Below, one piece after another: positions 8,872 to 17,941 of a DNA stretch of 64,000 bases (position 1 is the first letter of the stretch; each line of letters opens with the position of its first letter). A program made the translations under genes and the position numbers. The notes under the pieces are model-generated. The model was not told where the DNA came from. It saw only the letters and a program-made list of their open reading frames with translations, and ran no database searches. This DNA comes from Croceibacterium ferulae (GTDB lineage: Bacteria; Pseudomonadota; Alphaproteobacteria; Sphingomonadales; Sphingomonadaceae): contig NZ_QZVQ01000008.1 of assembly GCF_003660445.1 (NCBI RefSeq), positions 62,001 through 126,000 on the forward strand. Reading direction: 5' to 3'.

Positions 8872-11619
8872 ATGGCACAGGTGAGTGGACGTGCGCGTCG
8901 CGCGCTTCTGGTTGCAACCGCGCTGCAGGCAGTGACCTGGGGCAGCGTTGCCGCGGCGCAGGTGATCCAGCCGGCGCGGCAGGCCGAGGCGGATGATGCC
9001 GATGTGCAGGCGGGCGAGGAAATCGTCGTCACCGGCATCCGGGCCGCCGAACGGGCGGCGATCGACATCAAGCGCAACGCGGTCGTCGTGGTCGATTCCA
9101 TCGTGGCGGAAGATCTGGGCAAGCTGCCGGACAACAACGTGGCGGAATCGCTGCAGCGCATCCCCGGCGTGACCATCGAACGCAACCGCGGTGAAGGGCG
9201 CTTTGTCACCGTTCGCGGCTTCGGGCCCAAGTTCAACGCAGTCACCGTGAACGGCCGCACGCTGGCGACCGACAATAATGGCCGCGAATTCTCGTTCGAC
9301 GTGCTGCCATCCGAAATCATCTCGGGCGCGGATGTCTACAAGTCGCCGCAGGCCAGCATCAACGGCGCGTCGATCGGCGCCACGGTCGACGTGCGCACGA
9401 TCCGCCCCATCAATGGCCGCAGCGGCGTCAGCTTCGCCGGGTCGGCCTCCGGCATGTGGTCGGAACTGGCGGACAGCTACAATCCCGAAGTCTCCGCCGT
9501 CGGCAGCTGGAAGAACGAGGACGGCACGATGGCCTTCGCCCTGGGCGGGGTCTATTCGAAGCAGGAGAACCGGATCGACGAGTTCACCATCGGCGCGGGG
9601 CATGTGCGGCGGTCGAGCACCGACAGCTACTACAATCGCGGCGGCGTGCCGGGCGCGCGCATCGGCCCGGATGTCGCGCCGTTCAGCAGTGTGTCGATGC
9701 CGTCCAACCTGTCGCCGTTCTTCTTCGAGCGTGACCTGACCCGCTGGGGCGTGAATGCGGCGTTCCAGTTCCGCCCGTCCGACCGGCTGACCGTGTCGGT
9801 CGACGGCCTGTATTCCAAGGCCCGGTTCGTGGAGCAGCAGACCGGCCTCGCCTATGATTTCGCCGGCGGCACGCTGGTGGACCAGGTGGTGGAGAATGGC
9901 GAGGCGCTGTACCAGCGCTATGTCGGCGGCTTCGTCGACCAGATCATCCAGTATGACGATCGCGACGTCACCACCGACCAGCTGGGCATCAATTTCGACT
10001 GGGAAGCGACGGACGATCTGCGCATCAAGCTGGACGGCTCGCTGTCCAACGCGAAGCGTCGCGGCAAGGAGAACAATCTGTTCACCACCATCCGCCGCAA
10101 GAATGTCGACCTGTTCTGGGACCGGCGCAGCGGCAGCCCGATCTACGATTACGGCTTCACCAGCCCGAACTACGCCGATGCGGCGACCAATCCCAACGGG
10201 GTGACCGCGCATTATTACATCTGGGGCGGTGGCGCGAATATCGATGACGAGATCGCGGAAGCGCGCGCGGATGCCGAATGGAACCCGGGCGGCGGCGCGT
10301 TCACCCTGGCGGCCGGCGGGCTGATCCAGCGCCGCGTGAAGACGATCACCGCCGACGAGACGTCGTTTGCCGAACAATGCGTTTATTGCGACTCCAACCG
10401 CGTCTTGCCGCCCTCCCTGTTCGAGCCGACGAACCGCGGCTTCTTCCCCGGCGGCGGCGGCAACATCCTGCGCGACTGGCTGATCTACGATCCGCAGGCA
10501 CTGGTGAACCAGATCGACCAGTTCGCGGCCGAGGATGGGCGGACCTTCGACCCGGCGGTGTTCTCCCCCGCCGCTTCGTCCGAAGTGGATGAGAATGTGC
10601 GCGCTGCCTATGTGATGGGCTCGCTCGACACGGAGGTCGGCGGGCTGCCGCTGGCGGTGAATGTCGGCCTGCGGTTCGAGGATACCGACTACACCTCCTC
10701 CGGCGCGTCACGCACCGTGGTCAGCGCCCGGCCGAACGAAGGCGGGCAGAACATCGTGGTGGTGTCGCCGGTGATCCCGGTCAGCTTCCGTGGCAAGTAC
10801 CAGGACTGGCTGCCTTCGGTGAACCTGCGCCTGTCGCTGACGGACGAGCTGCTGCTGCGCTTCGCCGCGTCCAAGGTGATCACCCGGCCGACCCTGTCCG
10901 ACCTGTCGCCCCGCCAGTCGATCCAGACCAATCCGGGCAACGAGACGATCCGGCGCGGCAATCCCGATCTGCAACCCTTCCGTGCCAAGCAGGTTGAGGC
11001 CGGGCTGGAATGGTACTTCACGCCGGATTCATTGCTGAACTTCGCCGCCTTCTACAAGGATATCGAAAGCTTCGTGACGCTGACCACCACGCCGCAGGTG
11101 GTGGACCAGGTGACGTTCCAGGTGACCGTGCCCGACAATGGTGAGGGCGCGACGGTGAAGGGGTTCGAGGTCGGCTACCGCCAATCCTTCTCCAGCTGGC
11201 TGCCGGCACCGTTCGACGGCTTCGGCGTGCAGACCAGCTACAACTACACCGACTCCAATGCGAACTACACCAATGCGGTGGCCAATGTGTCGTTCGGGCT
11301 GGAGGGGCTGTCCAAGCATTCGTACAGCCTAGTCGGCTTCTACGAGAAGTACGGCGTCACGGCCCGGGCGGCCTACACCTATCGCAGCAACTTCCTGCAG
11401 GTGGCATCGGGCCGCAATGGCGAGCCTGAATATTTCGACGCCTACGGCCAGCTCGATCTCAGCCTGGCCTACGACCTCACGGAGCAGTTCACGATCTTCG
11501 CCGACGCGATCAACGTGAACAATGCCAAGGAGTTCATCTACTCCGTGACGGAGGATCGCACGAAGGAATACCGGCAGACCGGCCGGCGTGTCTCGGCCGG
11601 CGCGCGCATCCGCTTCTGA
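8872..11619 (+). CDS. TonB-dependent receptor for oligosaccharide uptake
   Basis: An outer-membrane receptor of about 915 residues. I chose ATG 8872, preceded by GGTGAG, over an upstream TTG at 8851 and an ATG at 8860 with poorly spaced sites. A signal peptide ends near AAAQ. The TonB box EIVVTG follows, then a plug domain (LGKLPDNNVAESLQRIPGV) and a long beta-barrel ending in a C-terminal Phe (ARIRF). The type matches receptors common in Caulobacter, Xanthomonas and sphingomonads that import plant oligosaccharides without a SusD lipoprotein. It lies among glycosidase genes and likely takes up their products. It ends at a strong terminator. Confidence 0.92.
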   Translation: MAQVSGRARRALLVATALQAVTWGSVAAAQVIQPARQAEADDADVQAGEEIVVTGIRAAERAAIDIKRNAVVVVDSIVAEDLGKLPDNNVAESLQRIPGVTIERNRGEGRFVTVRGFGPKFNAVTVNGRTLATDNNGREFSFDVLPSEIISGADVYKSPQASINGASIGATVDVRTIRPINGRSGVSFAGSASGMWSELADSYNPEVSAVGSWKNEDGTMAFALGGVYSKQENRIDEFTIGAGHVRRSSTDSYYNRGGVPGARIGPDVAPFSSVSMPSNLSPFFFERDLTRWGVNAAFQFRPSDRLTVSVDGLYSKARFVEQQTGLAYDFAGGTLVDQVVENGEALYQRYVGGFVDQIIQYDDRDVTTDQLGINFDWEATDDLRIKLDGSLSNAKRRGKENNLFTTIRRKNVDLFWDRRSGSPIYDYGFTSPNYADAATNPNGVTAHYYIWGGGANIDDEIAEARADAEWNPGGGAFTLAAGGLIQRRVKTITADETSFAEQCVYCDSNRVLPPSLFEPTNRGFFPGGGGNILRDWLIYDPQALVNQIDQFAAEDGRTFDPAVFSPAASSEVDENVRAAYVMGSLDTEVGGLPLAVNVGLRFEDTDYTSSGASRTVVSARPNEGGQNIVVVSPVIPVSFRGKYQDWLPSVNLRLSLTDELLLRFAASKVITRPTLSDLSPRQSIQTNPGNETIRRGNPDLQPFRAKQVEAGLEWYFTPDSLLNFAAFYKDIESFVTLTTTPQVVDQVTFQVTVPDNGEGATVKGFEVGYRQSFSSWLPAPFDGFGVQTSYNYTDSNANYTNAVANVSFGLEGLSKHSYSLVGFYEKYGVTARAAYTYRSNFLQVASGRNGEPEYFDAYGQLDLSLAYDLTEQFTIFADAINVNNAKEFIYSVTEDRTKEYRQTGRRVSAGARIRF

Positions 11620-11655
11620 TCGATCTCCCCCGCCGGTCCCCACCCGGCGGAACAT

Positions 11656-11690
11656 GGGCGCCCCGGTCTGCCAACCGGGGCGCCCTTCTT
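11656..11690. terminator. Strong intrinsic terminator between convergent genes
   Basis: A perfect 12-bp GC-rich stem (11656-11667 with 11674-11685) and 6-base loop are followed by TTCTT. It separates the convergent TonB receptor and GH28 genes. Confidence 0.85.
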
Positions 11691-11693
11691 ATG

Positions 11694-13316
11694 TCAGTCG
11701 CCGAGCGTGCGGGTGGTGCCGAGCGCCACATCGGTGCTGCCCTGCGCATCGGCCACCGCGGCGCGCGGGGCAGGGGAGGTGACCGCGTCGATATTGGCGC
11801 CGGCGACATCGCGCAGGGCGATGATGGGCCGCGCATCCGGTGCCTCCACCCGCAGGCTGAAGCCGCGCACGGTCAGCCGGCGGGCATGGCGGGCATACAG
11901 CCCGGCCGCCGGCAGCGTGCCGAGATAGCTGACCTCCAGGCTGGTCTCGCGGCGATATTCGGGAGTGCGGGCGGCATCTTCCGCCGTGCCGCCGCCTTTC
12001 GCGACGATGTCGATATCGCGGAAGGTGACATCCTCCACCGGCGCATCGGCGATCCCCTCCACCCCGCAGACATAGGGCGTCGGGGCACCGGTCACGCTGA
12101 TCCCGTCGAACTGGATGCGACGCACCTTGCCGACCGGGGTGCCGCGTGGCGCACGCATGCGAGCGCCATGGTGGACGAACAGCGGATGGTTGAACGGATC
12201 GCGGATCGTGATGTTGGACACCGACACATCCTCCAGCGTGCCGCCATCGACGATCCCCATCAGGATGCCGCGCGTCGCCGTGCAGATGCAGTCGGTGATG
12301 CGGATGTTGCGGAACCCGCCATTGGTTTCCGTGCCCAGCTTGATCCGGCCGAGCGGGCCGATATTCTCGATATTGTAGTCCGACTTGCGGTACGTGCCAT
12401 CCAGCAGCGATCCCATAAGATAGCCGCTGGTCTTGCAGCCCGACACCAGAATATCCTCGCACAGGACCGCCCGACCGAGCGCGTAGCTGCTCTTCAGCAC
12501 GATGGCGTCGTCCTTGGGCGCGTTGACCGTGCAGTTCACGATCCGCACGTCGCGGCAGGCGTCGATGTCGATGCCGTCTCGGTCGGTGTCGATCACCAGC
12601 CCTTCGATCTGCATGTTGCTGCAGCCATGGGCGATCACGCCGAAATGACCGGCCTGCAGGATCGTGAAATCCTGCAATCGCACGCCGCGGCAGTTCATCA
12701 GCCCGATCGTCTTGTTCGCCCGGCCGACAGCCGCGCGTTCCTCCGGGTTCTGCAGCGCCTGTTCGCGCGGGGTGATGCCCAGCGCGGCGGCCGATTGCCA
12801 CTGGCCCCGGCCATGCCAGCGTTCGCCCGGACCTGCCCGGTCCAGACCCACACCATGCAGCATGCCCGGCCCCAGGATCGCGACGTTGGTCACGCCGTCT
12901 CCCACGATCAGGCTGTTATGGACATGGGTGATCCCGAAATCCTGGAACTGCTCTTCCATGTAGTTTTCGGGCGGATCGTAATGGGCGCCATGTGTGTCCG
13001 GATCGGCGGCGATGATCGTCGCCCCGGCGGACAGGACCAGCGCGATATTGTCGCGCAGGCGCAGGGTGAAGCACAGATAGCGGCCCGGCGGCACCACGAT
13101 CGTGCCGCCGCCGCGCTGCGCCGCAGCCTCGATCGCGCGGTTGATGGCCGGGCTGTCGATCGCCACGCCATCGCCGACGGCGCCATAATGCCGGACATCC
13201 TCGAACACCCCCTCCGCCACGGCATGGGCCTGGTCGATCCAGCCGGCGGCGATCAGTGCCGCACCGCAGGTCATCAGCATGGACCGGCGATCGAGGGCGG
13301 TTCCTTCGGTAAACAT
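11694..13316 (-). CDS. Glycoside hydrolase family 28 protein (polygalacturonase / galacturonidase type), secreted
   Basis: A 540-residue parallel beta-helix hydrolase. The N-terminus has DRRSMLM followed by a hydrophobic stretch ending near QAHA, which looks like a Tat signal peptide. The mature part begins like GH28 proteins (YGAVGDG). Family active-site motifs are visible: DRDGIDIDACRDV, APKDDAIVLKSS with the Asp pair, and GRIKLGTETNGG. GH28 enzymes cleave alpha-1,4-galacturonosyl or rhamnogalacturonan bonds by inversion. ATG 13316 follows GGAGAG. The gene is divergent from the beta-helix fucosidase candidate, with an operator-like site between them. Exo or endo action and the precise linkage cannot be read. 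Confidence 0.85.
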   Translation of the reverse strand: MFTEGTALDRRSMLMTCGAALIAAGWIDQAHAVAEGVFEDVRHYGAVGDGVAIDSPAINRAIEAAAQRGGGTIVVPPGRYLCFTLRLRDNIALVLSAGATIIAADPDTHGAHYDPPENYMEEQFQDFGITHVHNSLIVGDGVTNVAILGPGMLHGVGLDRAGPGERWHGRGQWQSAAALGITPREQALQNPEERAAVGRANKTIGLMNCRGVRLQDFTILQAGHFGVIAHGCSNMQIEGLVIDTDRDGIDIDACRDVRIVNCTVNAPKDDAIVLKSSYALGRAVLCEDILVSGCKTSGYLMGSLLDGTYRKSDYNIENIGPLGRIKLGTETNGGFRNIRITDCICTATRGILMGIVDGGTLEDVSVSNITIRDPFNHPLFVHHGARMRAPRGTPVGKVRRIQFDGISVTGAPTPYVCGVEGIADAPVEDVTFRDIDIVAKGGGTAEDAARTPEYRRETSLEVSYLGTLPAAGLYARHARRLTVRGFSLRVEAPDARPIIALRDVAGANIDAVTSPAPRAAVADAQGSTDVALGTTRTLGD

Positions 13317-13359
13317 GCGCTCTCCTTCATCAGCGCTTGCATGCGCCCTAATCGTAAGA

Positions 13360-13374
13360 CATCATACGTTTATG
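13360..13374. promoter_or_regulatory. Candidate operator in the GH28 / beta-helix divergent promoter
   Basis: CATCATACGTTTATG is an imperfect inverted repeat between divergent starts at 13316 and 13427. Its complement, CATAAACGTATGATG, is nearly the same as the site at 22180-22195, shorter by one base. Confidence 0.6.
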
Positions 13375-13426
13375 CGGACCGCTGTCCACCGGCGGATAAC
13401 AGCAGACAATTTCAGGAGCTGGATCG

Positions 13427-15439
13427 ATGAGTGTTGAGGCCCCCCGCCTGCGTGCCGGCATGGCGATCGTCGCCGCGCTGCTGGCATCCGTGTCCGCCAT
13501 CGCGGCCGAGGCGCAGGTGACCGTGCATGTCTCGCCCGACGGCAACGACCGCGCCGCCGGCACCGCGGAGCGGCCGGTGAGGACGCTGCCCCGCGCGCAG
13601 GAACTGGTGCGCGCCGCCAATGCCGGCAACGATGTGACGGTGGTGCTGGCGGACGGCACCTACGACCTTGCCGCCCCGCTCGACTTCCGCGCGGCCGATG
13701 GCGGGCAGGGGGCATATCGGGTGGAGTGGCGTGCGGCGGACGGGGCCGAACCGGTGCTGTCCGGCGGCCTGGCCGTGGCGGGCTTCCGTCTGCATGACGA
13801 GGAGCGCCGCATCTGGGTCGCCGATGTGCCCAAGGGGCTCGACACGCGCCAGCTATGGGTCAACGACCAGCTGGCGGAACGGCCCTGGATCGAGATCGAG
13901 GCGCGCGATGTCGCGTTCTCCGGCACCGGCTTCGACATCGTCAACCCCGATCTCGCCTGGGTGGCCGAAGTGGCGCAGCCCGGCCGGATGGAGGTGGAGG
14001 CGACCGGCTTCTTCACCGACCGCTATTCTCCCGTGCAGTCGATCTCCGGCCGGACGGTGACGATGCAGCAGCCGGCGTGGGACAATAACAGCTGGGGCTA
14101 CGACACGATCACCAAGCCGATCTTCCCGGAGGATTCCCGCCTGTTCCTGGTCAATGCGCTGGAATTCGTCGGCAAGACCAATGACTGGCATGCCAACCCG
14201 TACCAGTGGTTCATCGATCCGGAGGCGGGCAAGCTGTATCTGCGCGTCGCGCAGGATGACGACATCCGCCAGCTGAAGGTGGTGATCCCGCGGCTGGATG
14301 CGCTGGTGTCGATCGCCGGCGCCCCCGCGCAGCCGGTCGAGCGGCTGACCTTCCGCGGCCTGCGCTTCTCCTACACCAGCTGGCTGGGGCCGTCGCTGCC
14401 GACCGGCTACGCCAACCAGCAGAGCGGCGCCTATCTGTCGGACGTGTCGCCGATCCGCCCGGCCAATGCGTGGCAGGAGTGCGGCTGGGGCTGTGTCGAG
14501 TTCGAATCCATGCGCCAGAAATGGCACCAGATGCCCGCCGCCGTGCAGGTCGCCGCCGCGCGCGACGTGACGTTCGAGGGCAACCGCTTCACGCAGCTGG
14601 GGCAGATCGGCCTGGGCATCGGCAACGATCCGACCGCGAACCGCAGCGGCATGGGCCATGCGACGGCGCGGGTTCGGGTGGCGCGCAACCACTTCGCCGT
14701 CCTGTCCGGCAGTGCGATCATGGCCGGCGGCGTACGGGAGGACGCGCACCATCCGCAGGACGCAGCACTGGTGAACCGCGACCTGGTGATCGAGGACAAC
14801 ACGATCGCCACGGTATCGCAGGACTACAAGGACAATGCCGCGATCCTGACCACCTACATCAGCGGCGCGCGGATCGCGCATAACGACATCACCGACGCGC
14901 CCTATGACGCCATCGCGGTGGGCTGGGGCTGGGGCTACAACGATGTTGGCGGCAACCCGAACTATGACGAAAACCAGCAGGGTTACGTCCACAACACCCG
15001 CTACACCACGCCCACCACGCTGCGGGATACCGTGGTGGAGAACAACCGCATCCACGGCGTGAAGACGTGGTTCATGGATGGCGGGGCGATCTACAATCTG
15101 TCGGCCAATCCCGGTGCGGTGATCCGCGGCAACCACATCTTCGACATCGACGACAAGATCGCGATCTACCTGGACGAAGGCAGCAAGCATTTCGACGTGA
15201 CGGGCAATGTCATCGAGACGCGCGGCAAGTGGCTGAACATCAACACCGCGGGCAAGATGTACCAGCGGCGCATCTCGACCGACAATCTGGCGACCGGCAA
15301 CTGGCACAGCTCCAGCACCACCGGCGGGCGCTGGCTGGCGGAGATCGGCAATGTGGCGCGCGACAATGTGCTGGTGCCGGATCGTGACTGGCCGGTCGAG
15401 GCGGAGAACGTGATCCGCAATGCCGGGGTGCGCCGCTAG
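13427..15439 (+). CDS. Secreted parallel beta-helix glycosidase, GH141-like (candidate alpha-L-fucosidase)
   Basis: A 670-residue protein starting at ATG 13427, eight bases after AGGAG. A signal peptide ends near AEAQ. The mature start (VHVSPDGNDRAAGT) and the run of short beta-helix turns rich in Asn and Asp are typical of large right-handed helix glycosidases. Length and layout resemble GH141, the family of a Bacteroides alpha-L-fucosidase acting on rhamnogalacturonan II and of a clostridial xylanase. The family call is from memory of architecture and could be wrong; GH120-like or lyase-like helices are alternatives. The nearby 6-deoxy-L-hexose pathway fits release of L-fucose. The stop codon overlaps the convergent kinase stop within CTAG. 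Confidence 0.6.
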   Translation: MSVEAPRLRAGMAIVAALLASVSAIAAEAQVTVHVSPDGNDRAAGTAERPVRTLPRAQELVRAANAGNDVTVVLADGTYDLAAPLDFRAADGGQGAYRVEWRAADGAEPVLSGGLAVAGFRLHDEERRIWVADVPKGLDTRQLWVNDQLAERPWIEIEARDVAFSGTGFDIVNPDLAWVAEVAQPGRMEVEATGFFTDRYSPVQSISGRTVTMQQPAWDNNSWGYDTITKPIFPEDSRLFLVNALEFVGKTNDWHANPYQWFIDPEAGKLYLRVAQDDDIRQLKVVIPRLDALVSIAGAPAQPVERLTFRGLRFSYTSWLGPSLPTGYANQQSGAYLSDVSPIRPANAWQECGWGCVEFESMRQKWHQMPAAVQVAAARDVTFEGNRFTQLGQIGLGIGNDPTANRSGMGHATARVRVARNHFAVLSGSAIMAGGVREDAHHPQDAALVNRDLVIEDNTIATVSQDYKDNAAILTTYISGARIAHNDITDAPYDAIAVGWGWGYNDVGGNPNYDENQQGYVHNTRYTTPTTLRDTVVENNRIHGVKTWFMDGGAIYNLSANPGAVIRGNHIFDIDDKIAIYLDEGSKHFDVTGNVIETRGKWLNINTAGKMYQRRISTDNLATGNWHSSSTTGGRWLAEIGNVARDNVLVPDRDWPVEAENVIRNAGVRR

Positions 15440-16233
15440 GCGCGCAGCCGGCGGGCCCCGTCGAGCGGGAGGACGAGGTCGGCGCGGGCGGGCATCTCGT
15501 GCAGGATGTGGCGGGTCAGCCGCTCGTAATGCTGCACGAAGCGGGCGATGGCGGCGGCATTCATCAGGCCGGACGTGTCGCCGCCCGCCGCCTCGATCCC
15601 CCGGCGGAGCGTCTGCTCCTGCTCCGTCCGCCAGCCGGCCACGACCTCGAAGCCGGGCGCGGCGAGCAGTACCAGCCGGTCGATCCGGCCGAACAAAGCG
15701 GCATAGTCCGTCCGCAAGGCTGCGTTGACCGCGCGCCGCCAGGTGCCATCCCCATCGGCCTCCCGTTCCAGCGGATTGATCGGCTCCACCAGCGCGGCCT
15801 CGGCCTGCGGGGTGGCGCCGACGCACCAGCCTTCGAAGAGCAGCAGGTCGATGCCGTCCACCGGCGCGGTATCCGCCGCCGGCTCGTCCCGCGCCTTGTC
15901 GAACCGGGGCAGGGTGACCGGCCGGCCAGCACGGACATGGTCGATGACGCGGATGCCGCGCGCCACATCATGGGTCAGCGGCACGCCGCGCGTGCGCAGC
16001 AGCGGGTGGATCCGAGCCGCGAGCGCCGCACGGGCGGCGCCATCCAGATACAGGTCGTCCAGTGACAGGATGGCGGTGCGCACCCCGCGTCCCGTCATCC
16101 GGTCCCGCAATCCTTCCGCCAGCGTCGACTTGCCCGAACCCTGCGCGCCGCACAGGCCCAGGATCAGCGGTTCGGTACGGCCGGACAGCCAGCCGCTGAC
16201 AGCCGCATCGACCCGGTCAAGCGACCCGGTCAT
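15436..16233 (-). CDS. Glycerate kinase (P-loop, D-glycerate 3-kinase type)
   Basis: A 265-residue P-loop kinase with Walker A GAQGSGKST (29-37), a Walker-B-like ILSLDDLY and the conserved LLLFEGWCVG segment typical of plant/fungal-type D-glycerate 3-kinases. It makes 3-phosphoglycerate from D-glycerate and ATP. The longer open frame to 16386 is shadow coding of the neighbouring gene; ATG 16233 gives a 17-base overlap with the dehydrogenase. As the last gene of a long operon, directly after a hydroxypyruvate/glyoxylate reductase-like enzyme, it suggests that part of the sugar carbon passes through D-glycerate into lower glycolysis. Confidence 0.8.
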   Translation of the reverse strand: MTGSLDRVDAAVSGWLSGRTEPLILGLCGAQGSGKSTLAEGLRDRMTGRGVRTAILSLDDLYLDGAARAALAARIHPLLRTRGVPLTHDVARGIRVIDHVRAGRPVTLPRFDKARDEPAADTAPVDGIDLLLFEGWCVGATPQAEAALVEPINPLEREADGDGTWRRAVNAALRTDYAALFGRIDRLVLLAAPGFEVVAGWRTEQEQTLRRGIEAAGGDTSGLMNAAAIARFVQHYERLTRHILHEMPARADLVLPLDGARRLRA

Positions 16234-17167
16234 GCGGCTCCCCGCCGCCGAAGAACGTATCGAGATTGTCGGCCACGCGCATCCCCATGGCCACCCGCGT
16301 CTCCAGCGTGGCGCTGCCCAGATGCGGCAGCAGCACGGCGTTGCGGCAGGCCAGCAATGCGGGTGCGACCTGCGGTTCCTGCGCATGGACGTCCAGCCCG
16401 GCGGCGGCGATGGTCCCGGCGTTCAGCGCCTGTGCCAGCGCGGCCTCGTCCACCAGAGTGCCGCGCGCGGTGTTCACCAGCGCGGCATCGGGCCGCATGG
16501 CGGAAAGGAAGGCGGCATCGACCATGTGCCGCGTGGCATCGCCGCCCGGCGCGTGCAGCGACACGACATGGGCGTCCGCAGCCAGTGCGTGCGGCGTGGC
16601 GCGATAGCTGTCCGCCGGCATATCCTCCGCGCGGCTGCGGCTGTGATAGATGATCTTCATGCCGAACGCCCGCGCCCGGTCGGCGGTGGCGCGGGCGATG
16701 CGGCCATAGCCGATCAGCCCCAGGGTCTTGCCGGCCAGGCTCTGCCCCAGCAGGTGGGTCGGGCGCCATCCGGTCCACGCGCCGGCGCGCAATTCGCGCT
16801 CGCCTTCGGATGCGCGCCGCGTGGCCATCAGGATCAGCAGCATGGCGATGTCGGCGGTGGCGTCGGTCAGCACGTCGGGCGTGTTCGTGACGGCGATCCC
16901 GGCCGCGCGCGCGGCATCCAGGTCTATATGTTCGAACCCAGCCCCGTAATTGGCGATGATCCGCGCCCTGCCGCCAGCGGTGACCACCTCTGCCGGCAGC
17001 TTGTCGGTGACGGTCGGGCACACGGCGTCATGCTCGCGCATCGCCGCCGCCAGCGCGGCACCGTCGAGCGGCTGATCGGCGGCGTTGAGCGTCACCTCAT
17101 AGTCGCGGGCCAGCCGGTCCTCGACCGCCTGTGGCCAGCGGCGGGTCAGCAGGATGCGGGGTCTCAT
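16217..17167 (-). CDS. D-2-hydroxyacid dehydrogenase (glyoxylate/hydroxypyruvate reductase-like)
   Basis: A 316-residue NAD(P)-dependent 2-hydroxyacid dehydrogenase. The Rossmann motif GLIGYGRIA (150-158) is present. The catalytic triad is Arg235 (NTARG), Glu264 (AQEP) and His282 (LPHLGSAT). Members reduce glyoxylate or hydroxypyruvate to glycolate or D-glycerate. The adjacent glycerate kinase argues for D-glycerate as product. It starts 3 bases after the crotonase stop and overlaps the kinase gene. Confidence 0.85.
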   Translation of the reverse strand: MRPRILLTRRWPQAVEDRLARDYEVTLNAADQPLDGAALAAAMREHDAVCPTVTDKLPAEVVTAGGRARIIANYGAGFEHIDLDAARAAGIAVTNTPDVLTDATADIAMLLILMATRRASEGERELRAGAWTGWRPTHLLGQSLAGKTLGLIGYGRIARATADRARAFGMKIIYHSRSRAEDMPADSYRATPHALAADAHVVSLHAPGGDATRHMVDAAFLSAMRPDAALVNTARGTLVDEAALAQALNAGTIAAAGLDVHAQEPQVAPALLACRNAVLLPHLGSATLETRVAMGMRVADNLDTFFGGGEPHDRVA

Positions 17168-17170
17168 GCC

Positions 17171-17941
17171 TCAGCGCCTCCTGAATTGGGGGTCGCGCTT
17201 TTCGGCGAAGGCGGCGCGACCTTCATGCGCGTCTTCAGTGGCGAAGCAGATGGCCTGCAGCTCGCGCTCATATTCGATGGCCTTGTCCCATGGCATGGTA
17301 AACGCCGCGCGCAGGTTCAGTTTCGCGATCTCCGCCGCGATCGGCGCGCGGGCTGCGATGGTGCGGGCGATTGCCTGCGCGCGGGGCAGCAGCGCATCGG
17401 GTGCCAGCACCTCGCTGACCAGCCCCCAGGCGAGCGCTTGCTGCGCGTCGATCATGTCGCCCGTCAGCAGCATCATGGCGGCGTTGGAACTGCCGACAGA
17501 ATAGCTCAACCCCGCCGCCATGCCGCCGCCGCCGATCCAGCCCAGCTTGATCTCCGGCGCGGCGAAGCGGGCATTGGCCGAAGCGATGCGGATGTCGCAG
17601 GCCATGGCCGTTTCCAGCCCGCCGCCCAGCGCATAGCCGTTGATCGCCGCGATCACCGGCTTGCGGCAGGCGCGCAGCGCGTCGCAATAATCGGCCCGAT
17701 TGCGGAAGTCCCAGGGCGTTGCGTAATTGTCGAGCGTGGTGATGTCGGATCCGGCGCTGAACGCCTTCTCGCCCGCGCCGGTCACCACCACGCAGCGCAC
17801 CGCATCGGAGGTGTTGCACTCGGTAATGGCGGCGACCAGCGCATCCGCCATGGCGGGCGTCATCGCGTTCAGCTTGGCCGGGCGGTTGATCACGATCGTG
17901 GCCACATGGTCCGCCACGGCGAAGGTCAGTTCGTCACTCAT
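17171..17941 (-). CDS. Enoyl-CoA hydratase/isomerase (crotonase) family protein
   Basis: A 256-residue crotonase-fold protein. Both positions that carry the hydratase glutamates are acidic: Glu110 (GGGLETAM) and Glu130 (APEIKLG). The oxyanion-hole segment FSAGSD is present at about 61-66. It could hydrate, isomerise, decarboxylate or cleave an acyl-CoA thioester. It shares a 4-base ATGA overlap with the SBP-fold gene upstream and, through it, is linked to the CoA-transferase gene. A crotonase inside a plant-sugar operon is unusual and suggests a CoA-activated sugar-acid intermediate. The substrate is unknown. Confidence 0.82.
   Translation of the reverse strand: MSDELTFAVADHVATIVINRPAKLNAMTPAMADALVAAITECNTSDAVRCVVVTGAGEKAFSAGSDITTLDNYATPWDFRNRADYCDALRACRKPVIAAINGYALGGGLETAMACDIRIASANARFAAPEIKLGWIGGGGMAAGLSYSVGSSNAAMMLLTGDMIDAQQALAWGLVSEVLAPDALLPRAQAIARTIAARAPIAAEIAKLNLRAAFTMPWDKAIEYERELQAICFATEDAHEGRAAFAEKRDPQFRRR

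Noticed and set aside
8803-10377. Long minus-strand open frame (about 520 codons) opposite the TonB receptor gene
   Set aside because: It is antisense to a clear receptor, has a composition typical of shadow frames in GC-rich DNA and no recognisable protein motif.
13853-15826. A 657-codon minus-strand frame over the beta-helix gene
   Set aside because: Shadow of the plus-strand helix protein, with no signal peptide, ribosome site or motif.
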